Shown: in pieces, positions 42,889 to 52,404 of the stretch
Layout of the letters: the number at the start of each line of letters is the position of its first letter
Position numbering within the stretch: position 1 is the stretch's first letter
From: an uncultured Oscillospiraceae bacterium
GTDB taxonomy: Bacteria > Bacillota > Clostridia > Oscillospirales > Oscillospiraceae
NCBI GenBank assembly: GCA_934593275.1
Contig: CAKTQE010000003.1
Location: 1-64,000, forward strand
DNA: 64,000 bases
Direction of reading: 5' to 3'
The notes under the pieces: model-generated
Seen by the model: only the letters and a program-made list of their open reading frames with translations
Database searches by the model: none
Told to the model about the DNA's origin: nothing
Translations under genes and position numbers: made by a program

Positions 42889-43824
42889 ATGAAAAAAATG
42901 TCAGCTGAAATAGCGAAAGGTTTGCGTTATATATCAGATAAGAATTACAGAACGATTATAAATGCGAATTTGGGATTATATAATCATTTGCCAGATGATA
43001 AGTATCTGAAAAAGATTTATCAGGCGCATTTTCATGAGAACCTGGATTTGAACGATCCCCAAACCTTTAACGAAAAACTCCAATGGCTGAAACTCTACAA
43101 CCGGAAGCCGGAATACACCATGATGGTGGACAAGTACAAAGTCCGGGAATACATTGCCCAGACTCTGGGGGAAGAATATTTGATTCCTCTGATTGGGGTA
43201 TGGGATGACCCGGATGAAATTGATTTTGATACTTTGCCGGATCAATTTGTCCTGAAATGCAATCACAATTCTGGTTTGGGTATGTGCATATGTAAAGACA
43301 AATCTAAGCTGGATATTTCAAAAGTCAAGGCTGAGCTTCGGAAAGGACTCAAACAGAATTACTACCTGACAGGGAGAGAGTGGCCCTATAAAGATGTGCC
43401 TAGAAAAATTATCTGCGAGAAGTATATGCAGGATGATTCCAAAACGGGCAATCTTGCAGATTATAAGGTGCTTTGTTTTAACGGAGAGCCTCGATTGGTA
43501 GAAATACATCGAGGACGATTTGAAGGAGTTCATACCCAGGATTTTTATAATGAGGATTGGGTAAAAACAGACATTGAGCAGCCGGAATTACCCTTGTCTG
43601 ATGAAATAATGCAAAGACCGCCATTTGCCGACGAAATGTTTCGTTTGAGCAGAATTTTGGCGAAAAATATTCCGCACGTACGTGTTGACTGGTATTACAC
43701 TGGTGGGAGACTGTACTTTGGAGAATTGACATTTTTTGACGGTTCTGGTTTTGGAGCGTTTGAAGACAACCAAGACATGGAACTCGGAAGTTGGATGAAA
43801 CTTCCTGAAAAAAACAACGATTAA
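42889..43824 (+). CDS. TupA-like ATP-grasp protein
   Basis: 311 residues. The pattern DPQTFNEKLQWLKLYNRKPEYTMMVDKYKVREY (cited as TFNEKLQWLK and DKYKVREY) is typical of the TupA-like ATP-grasp family found in teichuronopeptide and capsule loci. It is followed by FVLKCNHNSGLG and the metal/ATP segment HVRVDWYYTGGRLYFGELTFFDGSGF. TupA is thought to attach amino acids or peptides to an acidic polymer; others are annotated as glycosyltransferases. The start at 42889 has AGGGAATCTGAA. It precedes an amino-acid symporter gene by 20 bases, which fits an amino-acid-linked modification. Confidence 0.88.
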   Translation: MKKMSAEIAKGLRYISDKNYRTIINANLGLYNHLPDDKYLKKIYQAHFHENLDLNDPQTFNEKLQWLKLYNRKPEYTMMVDKYKVREYIAQTLGEEYLIPLIGVWDDPDEIDFDTLPDQFVLKCNHNSGLGMCICKDKSKLDISKVKAELRKGLKQNYYLTGREWPYKDVPRKIICEKYMQDDSKTGNLADYKVLCFNGEPRLVEIHRGRFEGVHTQDFYNEDWVKTDIEQPELPLSDEIMQRPPFADEMFRLSRILAKNIPHVRVDWYYTGGRLYFGELTFFDGSGFGAFEDNQDMELGSWMKLPEKNND

Positions 43825-43844
43825 CTATTACTTGGGGAAGAAAA

Positions 43845-45194
43845 GTGCGTGTTATAGTAGAAATCAATGATTTCATAAATGGAATTGTCTGGGGAACACC
43901 GATGATTATCCTGATATTTGGGACAGGTATTTATTTCACCCTCCGGCTTGGGTGTGTTCAATTCCGGCATCCAAAATTCCTAATAAAAGAGACCGTAATT
44001 AAGGCGTTTCGGAAAAAGACAGATCAGGCGACTGCCCCCGGCGAATTAACGAGTTTTCAAGCTGCTATGACATCAGTTGCTGCAATTGTTGGATCTGGAA
44101 ATATTGCCGGAGTTGCTACTGCTGTGGTTATGGGTGGACCGGGGGCTCTAGTGTGGATGATCTTGGCAGCATTCGTCGGAATGGCAACGAAGTTTGCAGA
44201 GATTGCCTTGAGTGTTCGTTATCGCAGAATCAACAATGATGGTTCTATTAGTGGCGGCACGATGTATTACCTCACGGATGGATTGAACGTCAGATGGCTG
44301 GGATGCATTTTTGCAGCTTTAATTATTCCTACAGCCTTTGTTATTTCCGGAATCGTGGATACAAATACCATAGCACTTACGGTTCAGGACTATTGGGGTG
44401 TTTCCACGTTGGCGACTGGCGTGATTCTAGCGATTTGCGTTGGAGTCGTGATTTTTGGAGGCGTAAAACGTGTTGGGCATGTTTGCGAAGTTGTTTCTCC
44501 GTTTATGGGAGGCGCTTACATACTGGCTGGTGTTCTGATTCTGATTTTGCACTATCGTCAAATACCGGAAGCGGTTGGCCTTATTTTTAAGGCAGCCATT
44601 ACTCCCGAAGCTGTTACCGGAGGAGCAGTAGGTTCTGTGTTCCTTTGCATGCGATACGGAGTTGCTCGTGGAATTTTCTCAAACGAAGCAGGACTGGGAA
44701 CGGCAGCAATGGCGCACTGTTGCGCAAAAGTGAATGACCCTATTGAACAGGCATTGTGGGGGCCGGTAGAAGTTTTTTTGGATACAGTTTTTATCTGCTC
44801 AGTTACCGGGATTTCCATTGTATTGTCCGGCCTATGGAACAGTGGCATGGATGGTGCTGTTTTAACGATGCGCGCTTTTGAGGCATTGCTTCCGGCAGGT
44901 GGTATTATTTGCCTCTTTTCCGTGATCCTTTTTGGATTTTCTTGCTTGATCAGCTATTACACATACGCAGAACGTGCTTGCGATTTCTTGTTTGGCAAAA
45001 AATCTAAGAAGTTCGTTAAATTTCTTTGGATCGTTGCGATTTTTATAGGTTCCCAAAGTACACTCGGCTTGGCTTGGGATTTGGCAGATACGTTTGATGG
45101 ATTGATGATTATTCCAAATCTAATTGGTATTCTGCTACTGAGCAATGAGGTTGTATCCTTAAAAAAAGAATACTTCTCAAAACAAGGGCGATAA
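43845..45194 (+). CDS. Sodium:alanine/glycine symporter family protein (AGCS)
   Basis: 449 residues with about ten membrane helices. Family motifs are GTGIYFTLRLGCVQFRH near residue 25, AAIVGSGNIAGVATAV near 80, GGTMYYL near 141, RGIFSNEAGLGTAAMAH near 272, and YTYAER near 378. It imports alanine, glycine or a related small amino acid with sodium. The start is GTG at 43845 after GGGGAAGAAAA. Such symporters are seldom found inside glycan loci; here it sits between a TupA-like ATP-grasp gene and a CapA-like gene, so a supply of amino acid for glycan decoration is the obvious idea, though unproven. Confidence 0.93.
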   Translation: MRVIVEINDFINGIVWGTPMIILIFGTGIYFTLRLGCVQFRHPKFLIKETVIKAFRKKTDQATAPGELTSFQAAMTSVAAIVGSGNIAGVATAVVMGGPGALVWMILAAFVGMATKFAEIALSVRYRRINNDGSISGGTMYYLTDGLNVRWLGCIFAALIIPTAFVISGIVDTNTIALTVQDYWGVSTLATGVILAICVGVVIFGGVKRVGHVCEVVSPFMGGAYILAGVLILILHYRQIPEAVGLIFKAAITPEAVTGGAVGSVFLCMRYGVARGIFSNEAGLGTAAMAHCCAKVNDPIEQALWGPVEVFLDTVFICSVTGISIVLSGLWNSGMDGAVLTMRAFEALLPAGGIICLFSVILFGFSCLISYYTYAERACDFLFGKKSKKFVKFLWIVAIFIGSQSTLGLAWDLADTFDGLMIIPNLIGILLLSNEVVSLKKEYFSKQGR

Positions 45195-45213
45195 ACCCAA
45201 ATAAGGAGCTAAA

Positions 45214-46350
45214 ATGAAAATTTTAATCGGTGCCGATTTGGTGCCAACGAAGCGTAATATTTCGCTGTTTGAGTCCGGGAATGCGGAGGAACTTCTGGGG
45301 AAAGAGCTTGCGGAATGCTTGAATAGTGCGGACTATCGTATTTTTAACTTGGAGGTGCCCTTGACAGACCGGGAGCAGCCGATTCCCAAATGTGGCCCAA
45401 ACCTGATCGCACCCACCAAGTGCATTGCGGGTTATCAGGCCATGGGGGTGGATTTGCTGACCCTGGCCAATAATCATATTTTAGACCAGGATCAGCAAGG
45501 CCTGGAGAGTACGGTCAGGACGTTAAATCAGGCCGGAATCGCCTACACCGGTGTGGGCAGCACCCCGGAAGATGCGGCGAAGCCCTATCTGTTTACCTGT
45601 GACGGCAAAAGAATCGGTGTGTATGCCTGTGCGGAGCATGAGTTTTCCATCGTTACAGACCATTCCGCCGGTGCAAATCCCATTGACCTGCTGGAATCCC
45701 CGGATCATGTGGCAGAGCTGAAGAAACAGTGCGACTATGTAATTGTTCTGTACCACGGCGGTAAGGAACACTATCGTTACCCCTCTCCCAATTTGCAAAA
45801 GGTCTGCCGGAAGCTGGTAGAAAAGGGCGCCGACCTGGTGGTGTGCCAACACAGCCACTGTATCGGTTGCGAGGAAAAGTATCTGCACGGCACCATTGTC
45901 TACGGGCAGGGAAATTTCCTGTTTGATGACGATGAAAGTGAGTTCTGGAAAACAAGTTTAATTATTCTATTGAATGAAAAGAACGATATAACTTATATAC
46001 CAATTATGAAGAACGCAAATGCTGTTCGACTGGCTAACGAAGATGATGCTGCAAAGATTATTTCTGATTTTAATACTAGGAGCGAGAAAATAAGAGATGA
46101 AGTGTTTGTTGAGTCGGAATATAGAAAGTTTGCAGATAAAATGATTGGTAGCTATCTGGGAACGATTACAGGTAAAAGCAGAAATCTTGTGTTTAGAATA
46201 AAGAATAAAATAACCCGAGGAAAATGGAGCAAAAAGATTGTAGGGAAGATTCCACAAAAAGATAAGTTGGCAATTCTTAATTTCATGATGTGTGAGGCAC
46301 ACATAGAACTCCTAATTGATGCTTTGCAATCGGATACCTACAGTGGTTGA
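45214..46350 (+). CDS. CapA/PgsA-family metallophosphatase-like protein
   Basis: 378 residues. The calcineurin-like core (about 1-240) shows KILIGADLVPT, FNLEVPLTD, LLTLANNHILDQD, and HSHCIGCEEKYLHGT, typical of CapA/YwtB proteins needed for poly-gamma-glutamate or capsule export; the aspartates and histidines can bind metals. There is no signal peptide, unlike secreted CapA. The C-terminal third (after base 45950, residue 246) is AT-rich and unrelated to CapA proteins that I know. That change of composition falls within one open frame and suggests a mosaic gene. It may hydrolyse a phosphate linkage of the glycan or its precursor. Confidence 0.85.
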   Translation: MKILIGADLVPTKRNISLFESGNAEELLGKELAECLNSADYRIFNLEVPLTDREQPIPKCGPNLIAPTKCIAGYQAMGVDLLTLANNHILDQDQQGLESTVRTLNQAGIAYTGVGSTPEDAAKPYLFTCDGKRIGVYACAEHEFSIVTDHSAGANPIDLLESPDHVAELKKQCDYVIVLYHGGKEHYRYPSPNLQKVCRKLVEKGADLVVCQHSHCIGCEEKYLHGTIVYGQGNFLFDDDESEFWKTSLIILLNEKNDITYIPIMKNANAVRLANEDDAAKIISDFNTRSEKIRDEVFVESEYRKFADKMIGSYLGTITGKSRNLVFRIKNKITRGKWSKKIVGKIPQKDKLAILNFMMCEAHIELLIDALQSDTYSG

Positions 46351-46471
46351 GAAGAATTGTAAGAACAAGAAAAGCATCTTCTATGTTGAATGCTACGGAA
46401 AGGCTAGTATATAGATGCTGTGGTAAGTGATTCAAAGGAACAAATAGAGTGGATTTAGGGAGAACAGAAAA

Positions 46472-47602
46472 ATGATAAAAGTAGTACACTTTATTCATGG
46501 CCTGAGCATGGGAGGGGCCGAAACATTAGTAAAAAACTACGCACTTTTCCTGGATAAGACAAAGTTTAATGTAACTGTTCTGTGCTATGAGCATTTTGAT
46601 TCTCCCTATGAGGATTTGTTACGTCAGAATAACATTGATGTTATTTATGTTTGTGATCAGATTCCGAAATATCGGAAACCAAATTTGATAACGAGAGTTC
46701 TCAATCATTATCGACTCGATTGGTCGATTCGTAAGGAATTAAATAAACAAAACCCGGACATTGTACATTTCCATTTGGGATTGAGTAGGTATATTCGATA
46801 TGCAAGATTAAAAAAGAATGTCCATTTGTTCTACACGCAACATTTTAGCACGGATACGTTAGAAAAAGAATGTCCAGAGTATATTACAAATATAAAGTGG
46901 CTTTTAAGGCATTACGATGTCCATCTGATTGCCCTTCACGAAGCAATGAAAAAGAGTATGGATAGAATATTCCAAATCAACAGCACAAAAGTACTGAACA
47001 ATGGTGTGGACATGGAGGCTTTTAGAAGTCCGCTGAATCTGGAAGAAAAACGAGCAGAACTGGGAATTCCATCAAACGCTTTTGTAGTCGTTCATGTAGG
47101 CCGATTTGACCCTGTCAAGAACCATGACTTCTTGGTGGAGGTTTTTGCAGAGCTAAAAAAGAAAAACGAAAACGCTTTTTTACTCATGGTCGGGAGAGGA
47201 GAAACAGAGCAACAGGTTTGCGATAAGCTGAAAAAGTTGGGGCTGGAAGATTCTTACAAAATTCTGCATGATCGCACGGATGTTGCAGAAATTCTGCGGG
47301 CATGTGATGCTGCAGCGTTTCCATCGATTTCAGAGGGAGTTCCACTTACTTTAATTGAAATGCAGGCTGCGGGGTTGCCCTGTGTGGTATCGTCTGGCGT
47401 TCCGAAAGATGTATGCATCTCAAACAGAATACGTTTTCTCGGTTTAAAGTTAAGTGCGGAGAAATGGGCTGTTGAACTGCTTGAAATGTCAAACGCAAAC
47501 ACACCAATTCAATATTACGGAATCGAAGAATGGGACATCCGACATAACGTCAAGCAGCTGGAAATGATGTATGAAGATGCAATGATGTGTGAAAGAGACT
47601 GA
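46472..47602 (+). CDS. Glycosyltransferase family 4
   Basis: 376 residues, GT-B. VVHFIHGLSMGGAETLVKNYAL at the start is the acceptor-loop pattern; VVVHVGRFDPVKNHDFLVEVFAEL and FPSISEGVPLTLIEMQAAGLPCVVSSG give the donor site with the E-x7-E pair. The gene is AT-rich with a different codon preference from the genes at 34-40 kb. A weak site (AGGGAGAACAG) precedes the ATG. The 121-base gap before it holds nothing recognisable. It likely adds a hexose or N-acetylhexosamine with retention of configuration. Confidence 0.92.
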   Translation: MIKVVHFIHGLSMGGAETLVKNYALFLDKTKFNVTVLCYEHFDSPYEDLLRQNNIDVIYVCDQIPKYRKPNLITRVLNHYRLDWSIRKELNKQNPDIVHFHLGLSRYIRYARLKKNVHLFYTQHFSTDTLEKECPEYITNIKWLLRHYDVHLIALHEAMKKSMDRIFQINSTKVLNNGVDMEAFRSPLNLEEKRAELGIPSNAFVVVHVGRFDPVKNHDFLVEVFAELKKKNENAFLLMVGRGETEQQVCDKLKKLGLEDSYKILHDRTDVAEILRACDAAAFPSISEGVPLTLIEMQAAGLPCVVSSGVPKDVCISNRIRFLGLKLSAEKWAVELLEMSNANTPIQYYGIEEWDIRHNVKQLEMMYEDAMMCERD

Positions 47603-47796
47603 TATGCAACAATAAGGAAAATGATGAGCTTCTCGCTGTGTATCAGCAAGGAGCAAGATGAGTTTTGTCTTATATAGGCTCAGTGCGCTAACCAGTATTG
47701 TATTTAGTAATATTACAACTGTATTATGGGCGAATTTGCGCATTTGTGAGGAAAATTCTGCTTGTAAAAGTGTTGTAAAGAAGAATAGGAGACCAT

Positions 47797-48750
47797 ATGG
47801 AACAAGTTCAGGTAAGCATCGTCTGCAATGCCTATAACCATGAACCCTATATCCGGGATGCTTTGGAAGGATTTGTGATGCAGAAAACCACATTCCCTTT
47901 TGAAGTATTGGTTCATGACGATGCTTCTACAGACAATACGGCGAATATTATCCGGGAATATGAAGCGAAATATCCGGAAATTATCAAGCCCATCTATGAG
48001 ACGGAGAACCAGTATTCCAAAAACGATGGCTCTCTGGGGAGAATTCAGTATGGGCGGGTCAGAGGAAAGTACATTGCTATGTGCGAGGGTGATGACTACT
48101 GGACGGACCCTATGAAGCTTCAAAAACAGTACGATGCGCTAGAAAGTCATCCGGAATTGGATATCTGTGCAACGGGCGCAAAAATTGAAAAGGATGGATC
48201 CATTGTTGGCAGCTTCACTACGGTAGAACATGATGCGATTTTTACACCGGAGGAAGTGATTTTGGGCGGCGGTGGATTTGTTGCTACTGCTTCTCTAATG
48301 TATCGGACAGACATTCGAAAGGATCCCCCAGCCTTTTTTAGAATGATGGCTCTGGACTATTTTATCCAGATTCTGGGGTCCCTCAGGGGAGGAATGCTGT
48401 ATCTTGCTGAGGAAAGTTGCGTTTATCGAACTATGACTCCAGGCTCGTGGTCCGAGCGCATCGTTAGCGATATAGAAAAACAAAACTCTTTTGCGAGAGA
48501 ACTGTGTGATGTGTTACGCTGCTTAGATGCAGATACATCCGGTAAATATCACAATGAGGTAGATTATACTATTCGGATGCATGAGTTTAACGTTGATTAT
48601 AGAAATCGTGCCTATAAATCCATGTGCGCCCCAGAATACAAGGAGTTTCTTCAGGAACTCTCGGTTTCCAGAAGAATGATGGTACGGGTTGGAAAATACT
48701 GCCCGCAAGCTGTGAATTTTGCGCTGGCTATTCGTAAGAGGTTTCAGTAA
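47797..48750 (+). CDS. Glycosyltransferase family 2
   Basis: 317 residues, GT-A. It has QVSIVCNAYNHEPYIRDALEGFVMQKTTFPFEVLVHDDASTDNT (abridged: IVCNAYNHEPYI and VLVHDDASTD), and CEGDDYWTDPMKLQ as the DxD metal motif. The middle and end match polysaccharide GT2 enzymes near WcaA-type proteins. The next gene starts directly after the stop codon. The 194-base gap before it has a weak frame (from 47658) that overlaps this gene and is not convincing. Donor specificity unknown. Confidence 0.92.
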   Translation: MEQVQVSIVCNAYNHEPYIRDALEGFVMQKTTFPFEVLVHDDASTDNTANIIREYEAKYPEIIKPIYETENQYSKNDGSLGRIQYGRVRGKYIAMCEGDDYWTDPMKLQKQYDALESHPELDICATGAKIEKDGSIVGSFTTVEHDAIFTPEEVILGGGGFVATASLMYRTDIRKDPPAFFRMMALDYFIQILGSLRGGMLYLAEESCVYRTMTPGSWSERIVSDIEKQNSFARELCDVLRCLDADTSGKYHNEVDYTIRMHEFNVDYRNRAYKSMCAPEYKEFLQELSVSRRMMVRVGKYCPQAVNFALAIRKRFQ

Positions 48751-50202
48751 ATGGCAAAAGACAATACACGGGTTCTATCCAATTTCCTCTGGCGATTCGC
48801 TGAACGCTGTGGGGCGCAGGGCGTGTCTTTTGTTGTCTCTGTGGTTCTGGCCCGGTTGTTGGTACCGGAGGTTTACGGTACCATTGCGCTGGTAACGGTG
48901 TTTACTGCCATTCTGAATGTCTTCGTGGACAGCGGTCTTGGAAGCGCGCTGGTTCAGAAAAAGGATGCGGATGATTTGGATTTTTCGTCTGTGTTCTATT
49001 TCAATGTGGCGGTGTGTTGTCTGCTGTATCTGGGGATGTTTTTTGCGGCTCCTTTTATAGCGGAATTCTACAATCGGCCAGAGCTGACCCCGGTGATTCG
49101 GGTTTTGAGTTTGACACTGGTGATTTCCGGTGTCAAAAATGTGCAGCAGGCCTATGTTAGCCGGACCATGCAGTTCAAGCGTTTTTTCTTTGCCACATTG
49201 GGTGGCACCGTTGGGGCAGCGGGGATCGGTATTGCCATGGCTTACTGCGGCTTTGGCGTGTGGGCGTTGGTTATTCAGCAGATTTTTAATGCCACGGTGG
49301 ATACCGTCATCCTGTGGATCACCGTCAGATGGCGGCCCAAGCGGATGTTCTCCTGGAAGCGGCTGAAAGGGCTGTTTTCCTATGGTTGGAAGCTGCTGGT
49401 TTCCGCTTTGCTGGATACTGTTTATGGAAACCTCCGGCAACTGATCATCGGCAAAATGTATAGTTCGGCAGATTTGGCTCAGTACAATCGGGGCAGACAG
49501 TTTCCGGACGTGATCATTACCAACATCAATTCCTCTATTGACAGTGTACTCCTGCCAACCATGGCGAGAGTCCAGGAGGATGCCGCCCAGGTAAAGGGAA
49601 TGACCCGCCGGGCCATGAAAACCAGCACCTATATTATGGCCCCTTTGATGATGGGCCTTGCGTTCTGCGCCCAACCGGTGGTTCGCCTTGTTCTGACAGA
49701 AAAATGGCTGCCATGTGTACCCTTTATGCAGATATTTTGCATTACCTATATGTTTTACCCTGTCCATACCGCCAACCTGAATGCAATCAAGGCCATGGGA
49801 CGCAGTGACCTGTTTTTGAAGCTGGAAATCGTAAAAAAAGTGGTAGGTCTGGTGCTGCTGCTTTCTACCATGTGGTTTGGCGTCATGGCCATGGCGTACA
49901 GCTTGTTGGTCAGTACATTGACTGGAATGATCATCAACAGCTGGCCCAACAAGCGATTGCTGCGTTACAGTTACTTCGAGCAAATGAAAGACATCCTCCC
50001 GGGCATTCTGCTGGCGGTATTGATGGGCTGCTGCGTTTACCCAATCCAGTGGCTGGGCTTGCCGGATATTGTATCACTCCTGCTCCAAGTCCCCCTGGGG
50101 GCCTTGATCTACATTGGAGCCTCAGCGGTGCTGCATCTGGAATCCTATGAGTACTTGATGGATATGATAGTTCCATTTATAAAGAGAATTAAGAAAAAAT
50201 AA
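48751..50202 (+). CDS. Oligosaccharide flippase (Wzx/WzxC family)
   Basis: 483 residues with about 13-14 hydrophobic segments. The N-terminus (FLWRFAERCGAQGVSFVVSVVLARLL, cited by FAERCGAQGVSF) and the later QQAYVSRTMQFKRFFFA, SYGWKLLVSALLDTVYGNLRQLIIGK and YNRGRQFPD motifs are typical of the WzxC/MviN-like branch. It should flip the lipid-linked repeat unit across the membrane. The ATG abuts the previous stop, with no ribosome site of its own, so translation is coupled. GC-rich codon usage returns here after the AT-rich glycosyltransferase genes. Confidence 0.93.
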   Translation: MAKDNTRVLSNFLWRFAERCGAQGVSFVVSVVLARLLVPEVYGTIALVTVFTAILNVFVDSGLGSALVQKKDADDLDFSSVFYFNVAVCCLLYLGMFFAAPFIAEFYNRPELTPVIRVLSLTLVISGVKNVQQAYVSRTMQFKRFFFATLGGTVGAAGIGIAMAYCGFGVWALVIQQIFNATVDTVILWITVRWRPKRMFSWKRLKGLFSYGWKLLVSALLDTVYGNLRQLIIGKMYSSADLAQYNRGRQFPDVIITNINSSIDSVLLPTMARVQEDAAQVKGMTRRAMKTSTYIMAPLMMGLAFCAQPVVRLVLTEKWLPCVPFMQIFCITYMFYPVHTANLNAIKAMGRSDLFLKLEIVKKVVGLVLLLSTMWFGVMAMAYSLLVSTLTGMIINSWPNKRLLRYSYFEQMKDILPGILLAVLMGCCVYPIQWLGLPDIVSLLLQVPLGALIYIGASAVLHLESYEYLMDMIVPFIKRIKKK

Positions 50203-50212
50203 GGTTATAGAT

Positions 50213-51415
50213 ATGAAAAAATTGATGATTTTAGGCGGTTCTAGATATGCGCTCCCTGTTATTGATGCAGCAAGAAAACTTGGGATTTATACGATTACTG
50301 CTGATTTTCTTCCGAACAATATTGCGCACAAGTATTCAGATGAATATGTAAATGTCAGTATTATTGACAAGGATAAGACGTTAGAAGAGGCAAAAAAACG
50401 GAGAATTGATGGAATTATGTCGTTTGCCTGTGATCCAGGTGTTGTTACCGCTGCATATGTTGCCGACAAAATGGGATTGCCCAATGTTGGCCCATATGAC
50501 TCTGTGTGCATTCTCCAGAATAAAGGAAAATTCAGACAGTTTTTGACAGACAACGGATTTAATGTTCCTGTTGCAAAGAGCTATACAAATGTAGATGCTG
50601 CACTGACGGATGTTGATATTTTTCATTGGCCTGTAATTGTAAAACCTACAGATTCAGCAGGAAGCAAGGGCGTTTCCAAGGTGGAGTCACCAGCGAATCT
50701 GAAAAGAAGCATTGAATACGCTCTTTCATTCTCACTTTCCAACGAATTCATCGTTGAGGATTTTATCGAACAAAAGGGATTTTCTTCTGATACCGACAGC
50801 TTTTCAATTGATGGGGAATTAAAATTTATTTCCTTTAATTGTCAGAGATTTGATTCCAATGCCGAAAACCCGTATACACCGGCCGCATATAGCTGGCCAT
50901 CCTCTCTGAGCAGTGAACATCAGCAGGAATTGAAAAATGAAATTCAGCGGCTTATTAAATTACTTGGAATGAAAACGGCAATTTACAATATTGAGACTCG
51001 TGAAAGCACAAATGGAAAAGCCTATATTATGGAACTGTCCCCCCGGGGCGGTGGCAACCGATTGGCTGAGTGCCTTCGTTATGCAACGGGTGTGGATATG
51101 ATTACCAATATGGTGAAATACTCTGTTGGTTTAGCTACTGATGAGATTATGCAAGAGAATTATAATGGGTGCTGGTGCGAAATCATTCTGCATAGTGACA
51201 AGCCGGGAACATTCAAAGAACTATGGATAGCAGATGAAATCAAAGAGAATGTTGCGGAGCATGATTTGTGGATACCCAAAGGGACTAAAGTAGGTGGTTT
51301 TAGTGCTGCCAACGAGGCTATTGGCACATTAATTTTGAAAATGGAATCGCAGGAAGATGTTGAACAGGTGCTTTCGAATCAGGAGAGGTACGTGAAGGTT
51401 TTGGTGAGCGAATGA
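50213..51415 (+). CDS. ATP-grasp ligase, carbamoyl-phosphate-synthase-like
   Basis: 400 residues. The N-terminal Rossmann part begins KKLMILGGSRYALPVIDAARKLG; the ATP-grasp core includes WPVIVKPTDSAGSKGVSKV (glycine-rich lid) and the Mg-binding YIMELSPRGGGNRLAE. Proteins of this type couple a carboxylate to an amine or thiol using ATP. The AT-rich start abuts the flippase gene by ten bases; the end overlaps the next gene by four. A second member follows at 52358 with only limited similarity. In this context an amide bond between a sugar acid or amino sugar and an amino acid is plausible. Confidence 0.88.
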   Translation: MKKLMILGGSRYALPVIDAARKLGIYTITADFLPNNIAHKYSDEYVNVSIIDKDKTLEEAKKRRIDGIMSFACDPGVVTAAYVADKMGLPNVGPYDSVCILQNKGKFRQFLTDNGFNVPVAKSYTNVDAALTDVDIFHWPVIVKPTDSAGSKGVSKVESPANLKRSIEYALSFSLSNEFIVEDFIEQKGFSSDTDSFSIDGELKFISFNCQRFDSNAENPYTPAAYSWPSSLSSEHQQELKNEIQRLIKLLGMKTAIYNIETRESTNGKAYIMELSPRGGGNRLAECLRYATGVDMITNMVKYSVGLATDEIMQENYNGCWCEIILHSDKPGTFKELWIADEIKENVAEHDLWIPKGTKVGGFSAANEAIGTLILKMESQEDVEQVLSNQERYVKVLVSE

Positions 51416-52404
51416 ACGAAATCGGCGGCTATATCGAGTTGGATACTTACACAGGCCCTATGCTTCACGATGATGGCATTAAACTGAATTGCGGCAGAAA
51501 TGCCCTTGCTTATCTGATTGAAGCGAAAAGCATCCAAAAGATCTGGATGCCCAGGTTTATGTGTGACTCCTGTAATCGGGTGCTGAAAGACCATAATGTT
51601 GAAGTGGCGTACTATTCCATTGGCATGGATTTGAGACCCAGAATTAAAAACTGGGATGGTTGGCTTTACGTGGTCAATTTCTACGGGCAGTTAACCAACG
51701 AATACCTGGCATCTCTGGGGGAAAATGTCATCGTGGACAATGCCCAGGCATATTTTCAGGAACCCATTCCGGGTATTGATACGCTGTATACATGCCGGAA
51801 GTTTTTCGGAGTGGCAGACGGTGCAATTCTCTATACTGACAAAACCATACCTGTTTCCCAACAGGACGAATCTTTTGAACGGATGCACTTTCTGCTGGGC
51901 CGGTATGAGCGAACCGCATCGGAATTCTATCAGGAATATGTGGACAACAACCACTACTTTGAGTCCGAACCGATTAAGAACATGTCCCGCCTGACAGAGA
52001 ATCTTCTGCACGGGATCGACTATGAATTTGTCCGTAAACGCAGAACAGAGAACTTTACATTTTTGCAAAAAAATTTTGGAAACATCAACAAACTGACACT
52101 GCAAATACCGGATGGGGCCTTTATGTATCCGCTATATGTTGACAACGGAGCGCAGATACGAAAAGAACTTCAAAAACAGAAAATCTATATTCCCACATTG
52201 TGGCCTGCGGTTTTTGGTATATGCGGGGAGACAGAACTGGAATATGACATGGCAAAGAATATTCTGCCATTGCCATGTGATCAACGGTATAGTATGGTAG
52301 CGATGTTTAATGTTATGAAAGCATTGCTAATTGAATTAACGAAAATAGGTGAATTTGATGCTAAAAGGAAAAAAACTTTTGATTTTGGGATGTACGGTGG
52401 ATGA
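51412..52404 (+). CDS. Divergent DegT-like PLP-dependent enzyme
   Basis: 330 residues. The order of blocks follows DegT aminotransferases: LNCGRNALAYLIEA (phosphate-binding turn), WMPRFMCDSC, VDNAQAYF near residue 108 (aspartate that pairs with the PLP ring nitrogen) and YTCRKFFGVADGAIL with Lys130 as the probable Schiff-base lysine. Several blocks differ strongly from sugar aminotransferases, so the substrate may not be a nucleotide sugar. Its start overlaps the ATP-grasp gene by four bases and its end overlaps the second ATP-grasp gene by 47 bases. Conserved placement between two ligases suggests one shared pathway. Confidence 0.75.
   Translation: MNEIGGYIELDTYTGPMLHDDGIKLNCGRNALAYLIEAKSIQKIWMPRFMCDSCNRVLKDHNVEVAYYSIGMDLRPRIKNWDGWLYVVNFYGQLTNEYLASLGENVIVDNAQAYFQEPIPGIDTLYTCRKFFGVADGAILYTDKTIPVSQQDESFERMHFLLGRYERTASEFYQEYVDNNHYFESEPIKNMSRLTENLLHGIDYEFVRKRRTENFTFLQKNFGNINKLTLQIPDGAFMYPLYVDNGAQIRKELQKQKIYIPTLWPAVFGICGETELEYDMAKNILPLPCDQRYSMVAMFNVMKALLIELTKIGEFDAKRKKTFDFGMYGG

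Noticed and set aside
47658..47840. A 59-codon plus-strand frame with AAGGAGCAAG before its ATG, in the gap before the second GT2 gene
   Set aside because: It runs into the coding start of the GT2 gene in another frame, resembles no protein and has no conserved features visible.
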